Source: Uloborus plumipes (lineage: Eukaryota; Arthropoda; Arachnida; Araneae; Uloboridae). Taken from it: a DNA stretch of 64,000 nt. Both the position numbers and the translations under genes were made by a program. This document shows, piece by piece, positions 55,101 to 62,840 of this stretch (the stretch's first letter is position 1; each line of letters opens with the position of its first letter). The notes under the pieces were generated by a model. It was not told where the DNA came from. It saw nothing but the letters and a program-made list of their open reading frames with translations, and did no database searches. The stretch covers positions 38,393 to 102,392 of the forward strand of contig JAXGGA010003449.1 of assembly GCA_038373865.1 (NCBI GenBank), written 5' to 3'.

Positions 55101-56369
55101 AATAAGGAATTTTTCGGTCTAAAATTTCTCTGAAATTTTTTTATACTGTTTTTCTTTTAACCTTGTTTTAGGATTGGATGAAATTAGTTTCTTTTTGTTT
55201 ATTTTTAAAAAGCATTCGCAATATTTTTTCCCCTTCAGATAAAAACAATTTTTAAAGTAAAAATTATTTTATACGTGCCGTCTTCCTGTTCTTATTGTCC
55301 ATCTTCAAAATCTGCAAAAAAAAAAAAAAATCCGTTGTTTTTACAGTATAATACTGGCAGAGGAGGTTCCAGTTTGTAAAAGTCACAGTAATAATTTGTA
55401 AAATTAGCGATTTTACAGTTTATTACTGTAAAGCAGCAATTTTACAGTTTATTACTACAGTTTTATAGTTTATCACACCCAAAATAGTTCTATTATCCTG
55501 TAAAAAGAGAAGTATAATACTGGAAGCAGAGGTTTCAGTTTAAAACTGTAAAACGTTCAGTTATAACCTGTAAAATTAGCTTTTTTTTAGTTTATTACTG
55601 TAAAGCAGCAAATTCACAGTTTATTAGTGTAAAATTAGCAATTTTACATTTTATTACTGTAAAGTTAGCGCTTTTAGCACTTTGTTACTATAAAATTAGC
55701 TGTGTTATACTATAAAAACATCTATATTTTACAGTGTAATAATTGAAGTATTTTCTCATAAAGGTCAAAATGTTATTTAGTTATTTATTTAAGATTTAAA
55801 AAGTATTGCACACTACAGATAAATCCCACGTAGATTTAAAATTATTAAGTGACATATTAAAAACATCTAAATCATGACAATGAGTGTGAAAAGGTTCGTA
55901 AAATTGAAAACGATAAAAATTATCAACATAGTAAAATCTCTTTAAAATATTTTTAAAACATGAGTGATTCCTAAGAGTCCTATTTGGGATAGAACATTGA
56001 ATAAAATAAAAATATCACAGCCAGTCAAGAAAATTTACAAGAACTACGAGTATGTTAGTGTTCTACGCGTGTGCTGTATTGCTACTTTATCTGCATCAAG
56101 AGGGACATTGCAAAGTAAACGAATTGACAGGGTGTGCGTACCATTGTACGAAAACAAATTTACAGGATGAGATGTGAGGTTAGATTGTTAATGGAATCTA
56201 ACACCCCTCCGCAACTGAGTTAGGTTTTTTACAGATTTTGCGAAATAATGGTTCTTTGAAAAATTAATGTTTTTCTAGATTAAGTTAAGAGCTTTAATTT
56301 GCATTGTTATAATTAATCGTTCTAATGTATCTTGTAGAGTTGTGTCAGTAAAATTTTCATTTTGCCTAA

Positions 56370-56401
<32 letters not shown>

Positions 56402-56634
56402 TTTTCAATTTTCAGATTGTTTTGAGTGTTGCCCTACTAGCTTACATTCTGAAACGAGCCAGACTCGAGCTCAGCAAATCCATGAAAGGCGATCTGGAAG
56501 AAATCATTATCGGGAGCAAGAGCGTCTCCTCTCCGAAGAACTCCGACTTCAACTTCAACTACATTTCCAAAAAACTGCCTTATTCTTGTTCCGGAAACAA
56601 GTCAGCTCGTATTTGTCTTCTTCATAGAATTTAA
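38587..56634 (+). CDS. TMEM64: TMEM64-like membrane protein (VTT / SNARE-associated Golgi family), complete, 3 exons
   Basis: Exons 38587-39204, 50208-50366 and 56416-56634 join in phase 0 to give 331 residues (human TMEM64 is about 380). An in-frame TGA at 38557 and the context GAAATGG support this start. Transmembrane segments: about residues 58-78 (FSFIPACAFFLALTFVLVAG), 98-115, 121-160 and in exons 2-3. The VTT core contains LNLACGYHFGLILGT and the conserved RLTPIPFGLQNAFFA; exon 2 gives GLFPTQIISVYLGTKVRSME, matching the GLLPTQLL..YLGTTLR motif of TMEM64. Family knowledge: polytopic ER protein reported to affect Ca2+/SERCA2 and Wnt signalling. VTT relatives TMEM41B and VMP1 are scramblases; whether this protein is one is unknown. 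The C-terminal tail is short and polar. Confidence 0.9.
39205..41915. other. TMEM64 intron 1, proximal part
   Basis: AT-rich, with old unclassified repeats near 39.4-39.7 and 40.1-40.5 kb (including a G9-10 run at 40365-40374) and a run of about 28 T at 41697-41724. No supported gene or element ends. Confidence 0.4.
41916..43270. mobile_element. 1,355-bp terminal-inverted-repeat element with 6-bp target duplication
   Basis: Left end AGCCAATATTTAGAAAAGTG and right end (reverse complement) AGCTAATATTTAGAAAAGTG match through about 28 bp with few mismatches. Flanks are CAGTAG at 41910-41915 and 43271-43276. The interior has three exact TTACCGATCTGA copies (42536, 42692, 43080) and a fourth diverged one (about 42892). 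No transposase; superfamily undetermined. Confidence 0.72.
43688..43763 (+). repeat. Solo copy of the 50.4-kb fold-back family tail
   Basis: CATTTGTGCATTGTAACGTT... through AGCACAAAGGTATTTGTAAACTT matches 50618-50674 almost exactly, ending at the same base. It shows that the asymmetric 30-nt tail is a genuine family end. Confidence 0.75.
44260..44830. repeat. Diverged C-rich/TTCGAAAA repeat block
   Basis: Loosely repeated phrases (CTCCTAAAATCG, GAAAATCATCTGCAATTG / GAAAATCTGCAAAGGTG, GGAACTTCGATTTCGAAAAA / GGAATTTCAAGTTCGAAAAA) suggest an old tandem or dispersed repeat. Not coding. Confidence 0.45.
45257..45351 (+). mobile_element. Truncated GGAGAGATGG MITE copy
   Basis: TATAGTTTGAC...GGAGAGATGGCGGG matches the outer part of the hairpin MITE at 57.7 kb, and GAAACGGACCACTTCATT / AATGAAGTGATCCGTTTCC forms an internal hairpin. 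Similarity ends after CCGTTTCCGCTTCC, where the ribozyme-bearing repeat begins. Confidence 0.6.
45340..45403 (+). ncRNA. Hammerhead ribozyme motif, copy 1
   Basis: Core CTGATGA at 45356-45362; stem II GGG/CCC (45363-45365 / 45375-45377) with loop CATAATAAT; GAAA at 45378-45381; palindromic stem III ACTGCAGT (45381-45388, no loop); cleavage-site C at 45389; stem I TCCGTG / CATGGA (45350-45355 / 45390-45395). All invariant hammerhead bases are present. A loopless palindromic stem III is typical of the dimer-acting hammerheads described in Penelope-like elements and retrozymes. Part of stem I may derive from the adjoining MITE, so activity of this copy is uncertain. Confidence 0.7.
45352..45478 (+). 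repeat. Ribozyme-bearing repeat, copy 1 (Penelope/retrozyme-like)
   Basis: From the hammerhead through TGTATTGCATGTTCCTGCCT, TAGCCCTTGCTTAGAGGCGG and TTACTCACTGCTTTAC. The same run is found inverted at 50757-50875. Both copies stop matching just after CTGCTTTAC, suggesting a real family boundary. Confidence 0.7.
46286..46316 (+). repeat. Single arm of the 53.0-kb MITE family
   Basis: AATTGAAGGACTTGGAGGATGAAAGGGCTA matches the inverted ends of the MITE at 52985-53245. Only one arm is recognisable here. Confidence 0.55.
46662..48074. mobile_element. piggyBac-type non-autonomous element, 1,413 bp
   Basis: Ends CCCTACACTGCATG...CATGCAGTGTAGGG, each immediately flanked by TTAA (46658-46661 and 48075-48078). 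TTAA targets with CCC-starting ends are the hallmark of piggyBac elements. Inside are three copies of TGTAGCCAWTTGGCAACA (about 46678-46695 inverted, 47025-47042 and 47926-47943). A minus-strand frame at 46954-47160 is not recognisable as transposase. Contains a (CATA)n run near 47587. Confidence 0.82.
48748..49133 (+). repeat. ACTGTAAAA-rich repeat, plus-oriented copy, ending in A40
   Basis: Built from short units such as TTTACAGTTT..TACTGTAAAATTGC and TTTTTACAGTATAATACAGC, and it includes TGGAACCT..GCTGCCAGTATT. It ends at TACTGT followed by 40 A (49094-49133). Open frames through it are by-products. Confidence 0.75.
49134..50207. other. TMEM64 intron 1, distal part
   Basis: About 1 kb without recognised elements, leading into exon 2 (polypyrimidine CTGCTTCTCTGTTTTAG). 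Confidence 0.4.
50208..50366 (+). CDS. TMEM64: TMEM64 exon 2
   Basis: Fifty-three codons, phase 0, acceptor CTGTTTTAG, donor CAG|GTATGT. Starts ISPVCLWRYVGASALG. Flanked by an 11-kb first intron and a 6-kb second intron packed with repeats. Confidence 0.92.
50399..50675. mobile_element. 277-bp fold-back insertion beside the exon 2 splice donor
   Basis: Flanked by the exact 11-bp duplication TGTGGTAATTG (50388-50398 and 50676-50686). Two identical 59-bp inverted arms (50399-50457 and 50587-50645) begin TACAGAAAATAACAACG. A 30-nt tail (CATCTTTAGCACAAAGG...) follows only the right arm. The asymmetric end and long duplication suggest retroposition (Penelope-like elements make such inverted structures) rather than cut-and-paste. 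Inserted 32 bp after the donor of TMEM64 exon 2. Confidence 0.8.
50757..50890 (-). repeat. Ribozyme-bearing repeat, copy 2 (minus strand)
   Basis: Inverted relative to the copy at 45352-45478, with the same order: hammerhead, then TGTATTGCATGTTCCTGCCT, then GGTTACTCACTGCTTTAC. Sequence rightwards to about 51330 (GC-richer, e.g. GCGCAGGCGCGCG) may belong to the same element but I recognise no protein in it. Confidence 0.7.
50824..50885 (-). ncRNA. Hammerhead ribozyme motif, copy 2
   Basis: On the minus strand: CTGATGA (50870-50864), stem II GTGC/GCAC with loop ATAATAA, GAAA (50848-50845), palindromic stem III ACTGCAGT (50845-50838), cleavage C at 50837. Stem I is CCA(a)TG / CATGG, with a bulged A, plus a distal TTTCG/CGAAA pairing. 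Relative to copy 1, stem II differs but stays paired (T-A where copy 1 has G-C). Such compensatory change argues for selection on the fold when the family was active. Confidence 0.78.
51331..52984. other. TMEM64 intron 2 DNA, nothing supported
   Basis: AT-rich; loosely repeated phrases (AAGCGTT, TTCATTTTAG, AGCATTAGCATAATT) hint at an old diverged repeat between about 52.5 and 55.2 kb. Confidence 0.4.
52985..53245. mobile_element. 261-bp MITE, ATTGAAGG inverted ends
   Basis: Left ATTGAAGGACTTAGGAGATG... and right (reverse complement) ATTGAAGGGTTTGGAGGATG..., both leading to AAGGGGYTA. A related single arm occurs at 46.29 kb. Target duplication not clear. Confidence 0.62.
53596..54844 (+). 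mobile_element. mariner-type transposon, 1,249 bp, dead
   Basis: 25-bp perfect inverted ends beginning CAGGGTGACAAGAAATAACT, each flanked by TA (53594-53595 and 54845-54846). Length is normal for a mariner. It carries one degenerate transposase copy on the plus strand. Confidence 0.9.
53760..54730 (+). pseudogene. mariner-type (probably DD37D) transposase pseudogene
   Basis: Recognisable pieces in different frames: LFTNEKLFSIEQTQN (first catalytic D replaced by N), then AMVWGGICASG, WTFQQE (second D replaced by E) and YSPDLNPMYYSVWSILETR (the D of NPMD replaced by Y). All three catalytic positions are lost, and frameshifts and stops interrupt the N-terminal half. Spacing between the second and third positions is about 33, suggesting a small deletion from a DD37D ancestor. 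Confidence 0.8.
55311..55735 (-). repeat. ACTGTAAAA-rich repeat, inverted copy
   Basis: Same family as 48748-49133 but in opposite orientation: an A run, then TTTTTACAGTATAATACTGG, GAGGTTCCAGTTT and repeated TTTTACAGTTTATTACTGTA units. Some units occur three to four times, so the element has internal tandem structure. Confidence 0.72.
56416..56634 (+). CDS. TMEM64: TMEM64 exon 3 (stop codon)
   Basis: Seventy-two codons plus TAA. IVLSVALLAYILKRARLEL is the last membrane segment and matches the ...RAQVEL end of TMEM64 helices. The tail KSMKGDLEEIIIGSK... is polar. Acceptor is TTTTCAATTTTCAG after a (TTTA)n microsatellite. Confidence 0.9.
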   Translation: MVLSVALLAYILKRARLELSKSMKGDLEEIIIGSKSVSSPKNSDFNFNYISKKLPYSCSGNKSARICLLHRI

Positions 56635-56700
56635 GAGGCAATAGTTTTTTAAGCGTTTAAACCCAACGAGGCAAAATAGGTAGATAGAGCATTCGGTGTA

Positions 56701-57136
56701 CAGTACACTTCCGATTCTCCGCGGAATTGGGTGGCACGGGTATTGCGGGTAATCCGAAAAAAAAAGCATGAAATTAGGGGTAAAGAAGATGAAAAATGTT
56801 TTCCTTAAAAAATCATTGCATAAAATTTAAAACGTGATATGTAAAAACAGTGACGATAGGTACTGCATACAAAAATTATTTGTATTTGAGATTCTCAAGC
56901 ATATAAAGTCTATTAGAAAGTGGTACTTACGATAAAGCCCGGGTAAAAAAATTTATTGGATGAAGTTCACCGCACTCTTATGAAATGTTAAGAAAAAAAT
57001 AAATTTAATTCGTACTTTTTCGAAAAAAATCGGTTAATTGTGTTTGGTTCTTGCTACGAAATTTTTGCTCTACAAAAATAAAGTTAACTAAGAATTTTTT
57101 CCCCCGAGACCCTGGCGGATAATCAAGAGTTTACTG
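56701..57136. mobile_element. pogo-like MITE, 436 bp
   Basis: Ends TA|CAGTACACTTCCGATTCTCC and (reverse complement) TA|CAGTAAACTCTTGATTATCC, both continuing into GCS. CAGT ends with a TA duplication fit pogo/Tigger. It lies just 66 bp after the TMEM64 stop codon and so probably falls in the 3' UTR. Confidence 0.68.
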
Positions 57137-57727
57137 TAAATCATTGTCAATGTGGAATTGGAGTTCATGACGTAATTTTTGATAAAGAATTGCCAAAGTT
57201 GCTTGCTATAGCTAACCTAATACTTCAAAGTGCTGTTATTTTTTTATTATTTATTTATGCACGGTACTCAGAGAAAAAATATTTTTCACTACTAGAAGTC
57301 ATGCAGCTGAATGAACTTTTTATCATATGCAAAAGCTTCTCAGTAAACTAAAACTTTTGCTAAAAAATCATTCGAAATTTTTATTGTTAATTCAATTGAA
57401 TTAATCTTAATGTCATCATTACCTTACTAACCTTTGCGTAAGATGATAGCAAACGGTTGTAGCTCTAAAATCTCAGAAATGATAATGGAACTTAATCAAA
57501 AAGCAGATAACATACTTTTTTTCTAATTTTGTGCAGAATGATCAATATTGTCAGACATTTTCTTTGGTGGTTCTTACAGGCTGGTCTTATAACGTATTCA
57601 CCCAATCGCAAAAAAGCACGACAGAAATTTTGTATGAGAGAAATATTTTGCATGTGTTAGAGACCGAAGAGGTTTTCAACTCGCACTCCCTCAGTGCATG
57701 TTGTTTAAATGATAAAGCTAGGCCGCG

Positions 57728-57888
57728 GAGAGATGGCAGATGTATTGGAATCGGAAACGGACCATTTCATTTTAAAATAGGTTGGCCTAGCCTCAACGCG
57801 CGACTTCACTGCTTACGCGCTTTTGCAGATCCAACCTATTTCAAAATGAAGTTGCCCGTTTCCACTTCCAGTCTGCCCGCCATCTCTC
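57728..57888. mobile_element. Hairpin MITE, GAGAGATGGC inverted ends
   Basis: Arms GAGAGATGGCAGATG...GGAAACGGACCATTTCATTT...ATAGGTTGG and CCAACCTATTTCAAAATGAA...CCGTTTCC...CCGCCATCTCTC form a long imperfect stem of about 60 bp per arm. A truncated relative lies at 45.26 kb. The frame read through it at 57531-58007 is not a gene. Confidence 0.75.
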
Positions 57889-58007
57889 AGAAGTCAAACT
57901 ATAACACTTTGCCTTTTAACATAACTGTCTTTTACACTAGATTGTCTACTTCGAAAGAACAAAGATTTATATCAAATCCTGAAGATATTGTGCTCTTAAA
58001 AAGGTAG

Positions 58008-59297
58008 TTTATTTTTATTTATTTGGTATAGTTAAAGAAATGTACAGTTTTATTGTATTTTATGATTAGTTGTTTTGACAGGAAGGAGTGTAACTATTTT
58101 ATGTGAGATTTAACTTCATTTCTCTGAATCAAATTATTTTTTTTTTCAGTCAAAAAAAAAAACACATCTTTAAATATTACATGGAATGTAAAAGTTCCTA
58201 TTTTTATGTATTTAAATCGGTAGGTGTGTCGTATAATTTACTGGGCGTAATAAATGTTTTACTGCTTAAAACGTTTATGCTGTTTCTAGAATTAATACTA
58301 AGTCGTATAAAGATTATAAAATATTTTTTTCTGAATCACTGATAGGAGGAACGTTTTGGTATTATTGTTTTATTTTTTTCTTAAAAATATATGCATTAAA
58401 ACAAGTTTTTAGCGTTTAAAAAACATCCAATTAATATTTACTTTTAATATTCAGGTTTACCATTTTCACAATACGTTTTAAAATCAGACTCTATTTTTGG
58501 GATATTTTAACAAGCATATTGTTTAAAAAGACATAGGTCTAGAAATTGATTTCAGTTAATAAATCAAAAGAAGTAATTTTTATTTTCTTTAAATTATGAA
58601 TGTTCAAATTTTAATTATTTTTTCATTATTTGCATTTTTTAAGTATGAAACGTTAACAGCATAGCAGAATATGTATAAAAACCCCAGATTTTTTTTGACA
58701 ATTGCTTCTGAAAATACTTCATTTAGTTTAATGAAAAGTACTGATGACGATTTATTTTTAAACTTTTTTTTTTCATTCTTCTGAGCAAATATCTTCAGTA
58801 ATTGGTACTTTAAAAATAATTACCATGTTTAATTATTACGGCGGAGAACTTTTCTAGGGCTCTTCCGGAATCCCTGTGCTTAAGTGAGGAAAATTATTTA
58901 TTATTATCATTATTGTTTTATTTATTTATTTATTAATTTATTTATGTTTTAAAGATGTGAAATTATATTCATGTTAAGTTACTATGAGTGCAATTATCAA
59001 TTTTTCTTGAAAATAAGTAAACTCATAACAATTACGTATCACTAAAAAATTTTATAAGACAACATGTGTTGAAGTACGTATTTCACTAACACAATTTTAA
59101 GCAAAGATATTTACAGACTATTTTCAAATGTTTTGCTTTTTGAACTATAATAATCCAGGAAAGTCAAAAGTAGTACTTGAAGGCCTTTCTCGTATCGGAT
59201 GTTCTTTCGATGTCGCTTTCGACCAGTTACGTGGATGAAATTGCATTCAATTCATCAATCAGATATCAAGTTTTTCTAGTGACCGAGTCAAACCAAT
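58008..59297. other. Intergenic AT-rich DNA downstream of TMEM64
   Basis: Contains a (TTTA)n run near 58915-58945. The TMEM64 polyadenylation site was not located; several AATAAA-like words exist but none is decisive. Confidence 0.4.
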
Positions 59298-59568
59298 GCC
59301 TCCTTAATACTAAATGCCTTCTGATTTATGGTTTTTAGCACTGAGCTAAATTTTTAACTTGGTTCATGACGCACTGCCATCTATAGAAGTTAACAATTGG
59401 TTGATTTCTAAATTTAAATTCAAAAATTAACCATTCAAAATATTGTATTTAATTGGAATATTGTTTGGATCCATCGCTAATAGCTGCAAGCCGCTAGGTG
59501 GCGCTTTTTTTCGAACAAATGCATCCTACTTTAAGGCAAAAGTAGTAGGCATTTAGTATTAAGGAGGC
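59298..59568. mobile_element. 271-bp MITE with 22-bp perfect inverted ends
   Basis: GCCTCCTTAATACTAAATGC... at the left is repeated exactly inverted at the right (...GCATTTAGTATTAAGGAGGC). The interior has AAGCCGCTAGGTGGCGC and no coding. The target duplication is not evident. Confidence 0.75.
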
Positions 59569-62460
59569 TTTTTTCAAACACGGTCGCGAAATTAATACGA
59601 GGCGTACACGAATCGAACTGATAGAATCTAGGGTTAGTGAGAGAGATTGAAAGAAATTCCTGTTTGTTGTTTTAAATGTCCTCAACACGGTCAATGTTTC
59701 TTGTTAAAAGGAAAATGCACATTTACCAATGGAAGGGACTGAGGTACAAAATCATGACAGACAATCACTGTAAAAACATTTCAGTTAGTAATTTTCCTTA
59801 TTTTTATGATGTTTGTGCAATAATGTGTTTCTGCTGAACACTAAAAATCTACATAAATTATGGACCTGTTTTTGATTTACTCCTCTTTATGTCAATATAA
59901 AATTAAAAATATGCACGATTTGTGAACAATATGTATGTTTTGTTTTATTAAATTCTTTTTTTTTTTTTTTTTGAAATACTTTCTGTAGTTAACATAACAT
60001 AGTTTATTTATTTATGCTATTTATTTCCTTTGCTGTATTTATAGCACAACCTTTTGTGATAGAATTATAACGGCTGGCGTAAGTTATGCCATTAAATTGA
60101 CACTTGTAATTTGTCCTTTTATGCTAGTGTCAATGTCACATAGAGGGCAATACATTTTAATCAATTTTTTATTTTACTTCTTTTCTCCGGTCTGGTAACC
60201 ATCTATTCCTTTCAAAATGGCATTCCAAAAAATAGTCATTTTTGTTAGAATATCTATGTTTAATCCTACTGTTTTATATGCATATTTTACATTTTCTGAA
60301 ATAAAATTGTTACATGTTAACACATGCTTTTTGTTCAAAGCAAATACACGTTATTTGTAACGTGCAATGTATTTTTCATTTTCCAGTTTTCAGACTTGAT
60401 ATTGTTTGTCCATTTTGCCACCTTGTGCTTGAGTTATTGAAATATGTTAAACATATGAATATATGTATTTAATTAAATATTATTGAATGATAGGAATATT
60501 GTTACGGAAGTCACGAGGACAATGTCCCCTCAAGTTTTTAAAATAATGTATTAATCTATTAAAACTCGGTGAGTTATACAAATATAATATTATTTTTTTG
60601 CATACTGAGCATGTAGAACTAGTAACAACAATGAAAATATATTTAAAGTTTAAAATGTTTATTCCAATTTGCACATTTTCAACTTATAGAGAGCTAATTT
60701 ATTTTACTTCCATATATATATTGCAATTCATATTCAGCTGCAATAAAAGCTCTTGTTAATTTGTTCAATTTAAATTTTTTCATCTTGCATATATATATAT
60801 AAAGCGAGAGATATTGCATTATGGCTCTTCAAGAAACTTTGAACCTAAGTGCATGACTGTTAGAAGATTTTCTTGTCAAAAGTCCCACAAACTATTTGGT
60901 TGATGTTATTCCATTCACGTTCCTCGTGCGTTAGAATTATTCTGCTAGCATTCACTGAACGCTTTTCTTTTCAAGAAAACAAGCACCGCAACTTTCGGAC
61001 TCACCCATCATTATATTCCTGAAACGCTTTTTGGCATTCCACTTGCATAACTTGATACGTTTACGAGGTGAAGGTCAAGCCGAGGGTAAATAAAAAAGAA
61101 AGCTGTCCCACCTTGCCTGAGAGGATTTTCTTCTTTTGTTCCAAGCCACCACTTCTTGAACTCAGTACCTCTATTTTGCTGATAGTTTCTTTAATTAGCT
61201 GTGTTTTGCGAATAGTTCTGCAGCAGTTTTTCATTGAAATTTCAGCTCGTTTTTCATTAAAATTTCAGCTCGTCTTTTTTGAAATTTTGGATCTCATTTT
61301 AACTTTTAGTTAGCTGGTGTTTTTAATACGGTAATTGTTTTGAAGACTGTAGTAATTCTACTTCTCCCTTTTTAATTTAATATTCCCACCTCACAAATGC
61401 AAATAGTTTCAATGTGTATGGTAAAGTAATAAATTCTGCTTTTCTGTACTAGAATTAACAAAAAAAAAACCCTACTTTCTTTTATGTATAATAAAAAGAA
61501 GAAAGTCTTGGATTCGTGAAAATTTTCGAATTTTGACTCATTTGCACGTTTTGAGGTTCGTTTGGAGCACGTTTTTGTATATATAATTGAGTGTTTATGG
61601 AGATAAAGTACCATTAAATGTGATGAAAATCTGTACTCTGTATGAGCAAATAATTCGCCTGTTGATATTGTTCAGATCTTGCCTTACACATATGCACTTA
61701 TTGTATAAAAGAACATGAAGTATTTATAATACAAATGCTATTTATATATGACCTACATAAATACAGCTTTATAATATGTTTTGTAATATTTTTGTTTAAG
61801 ATCTATAGCATAATGAATCATTTTTATATGCTTTCGATCTTTAGACGACACGTGTTTTCGTCTTCCAAATGGTTGTGTATTTGAATTCCATTACGATGCG
61901 TAATATTTTATTTATTTTGTGCTAATAGTTCCTATTCTTGAAACATAAGATGTATGAAGTTTTCTGTAGACGTAGTCTGCATTTTGATGTGTTTCATATT
62001 TGCGAAGCTTTTAATATTGTTGAACTTTATTAATATGTAATAGAGTTTTAAAAATAAATTATTAACTTTTGTACTTAATATTGTGTTTTTTAATTAATTA
62101 CGGATGAAAAGCTTTCATTTTACTGAAGTAATACCGAATAAGAAACAAAACACATGACGAATGTGACAAAAAGAAGTATCTTGCAACTTTAAAGGTCGAT
62201 GGAAGAAATGGGGTGGCGCAAGGGGATGAGTTGTACTCCTTCCTGAATTCGCCAAGTTATTTCCTTTTAGTCGCGAGAGCGACCTAAAGCGTGCACACAC
62301 ACACGATTTTCCCCAAAAACCCCATTTATAAATCGCTCTAAATAAAACAAACCATTGAACAAGATTAAAAGAACTATGGAAATGTAAAATAATTCGGCCA
62401 AGAAAGTGAAAAAAAAGAAACATTTTTACAAATAAGTAAATAAATAAAATAAAAGAAAAT
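59569..62460. other. Intergenic AT-rich DNA
   Basis: Poly-T near 59957-59972, (TA)n near 60792-60800, and two copies of TTTCATTRAAATTTCAGCTCGT at about 61228-61273. No gene supported. Confidence 0.4.
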
Positions 62461-62467
62461 GAATAAA

Positions 62468-62540
62468 TTAGGGATGCACCGACTAATCGGCTACTTTGCT
62501 GATTATTTATAATCGGCAAAACTTGGTCAATAAATCGGTG
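62468..62540. repeat. Possible hAT end fragment TAGGGATGCACCGACTAATC
   Basis: TAGGGATGCACCGA is a familiar start of several animal hAT-type repeats. It is followed here by repeated AATCGGC words. No partner end or duplication found. Confidence 0.35.
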
Positions 62541-62840
62541 GAAAAAATATAGTTACATATTTTTTTCAATATTTCCTTCAACGACAAATTGATAAATTTG
62601 TAAGCAAATGTAATTTTCTGAAAACATGTACTGCCCGTCCTTGAAAGTTGCGCCTATCACTCGGAAACCATTCCACTTAAGGTAGTAGTCTGGTAACTTA
62701 TGCCTATTTTCATGACTTCTTTGGAGGGTGGTTTTTTATAGGAAAATAAAAATGAATTATCTTGAATATTAAGAGTGTTTTTATTTACATATTGAAAACA
62801 TAAAAAAAATTATTTGAAAAAATATAATAGTTTATTACTA

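Noticed and set aside
57531..58007. 158-codon open frame
   Set aside because: Its middle is the two arms of the hairpin MITE; the rest has no recognisable protein and no splice support.
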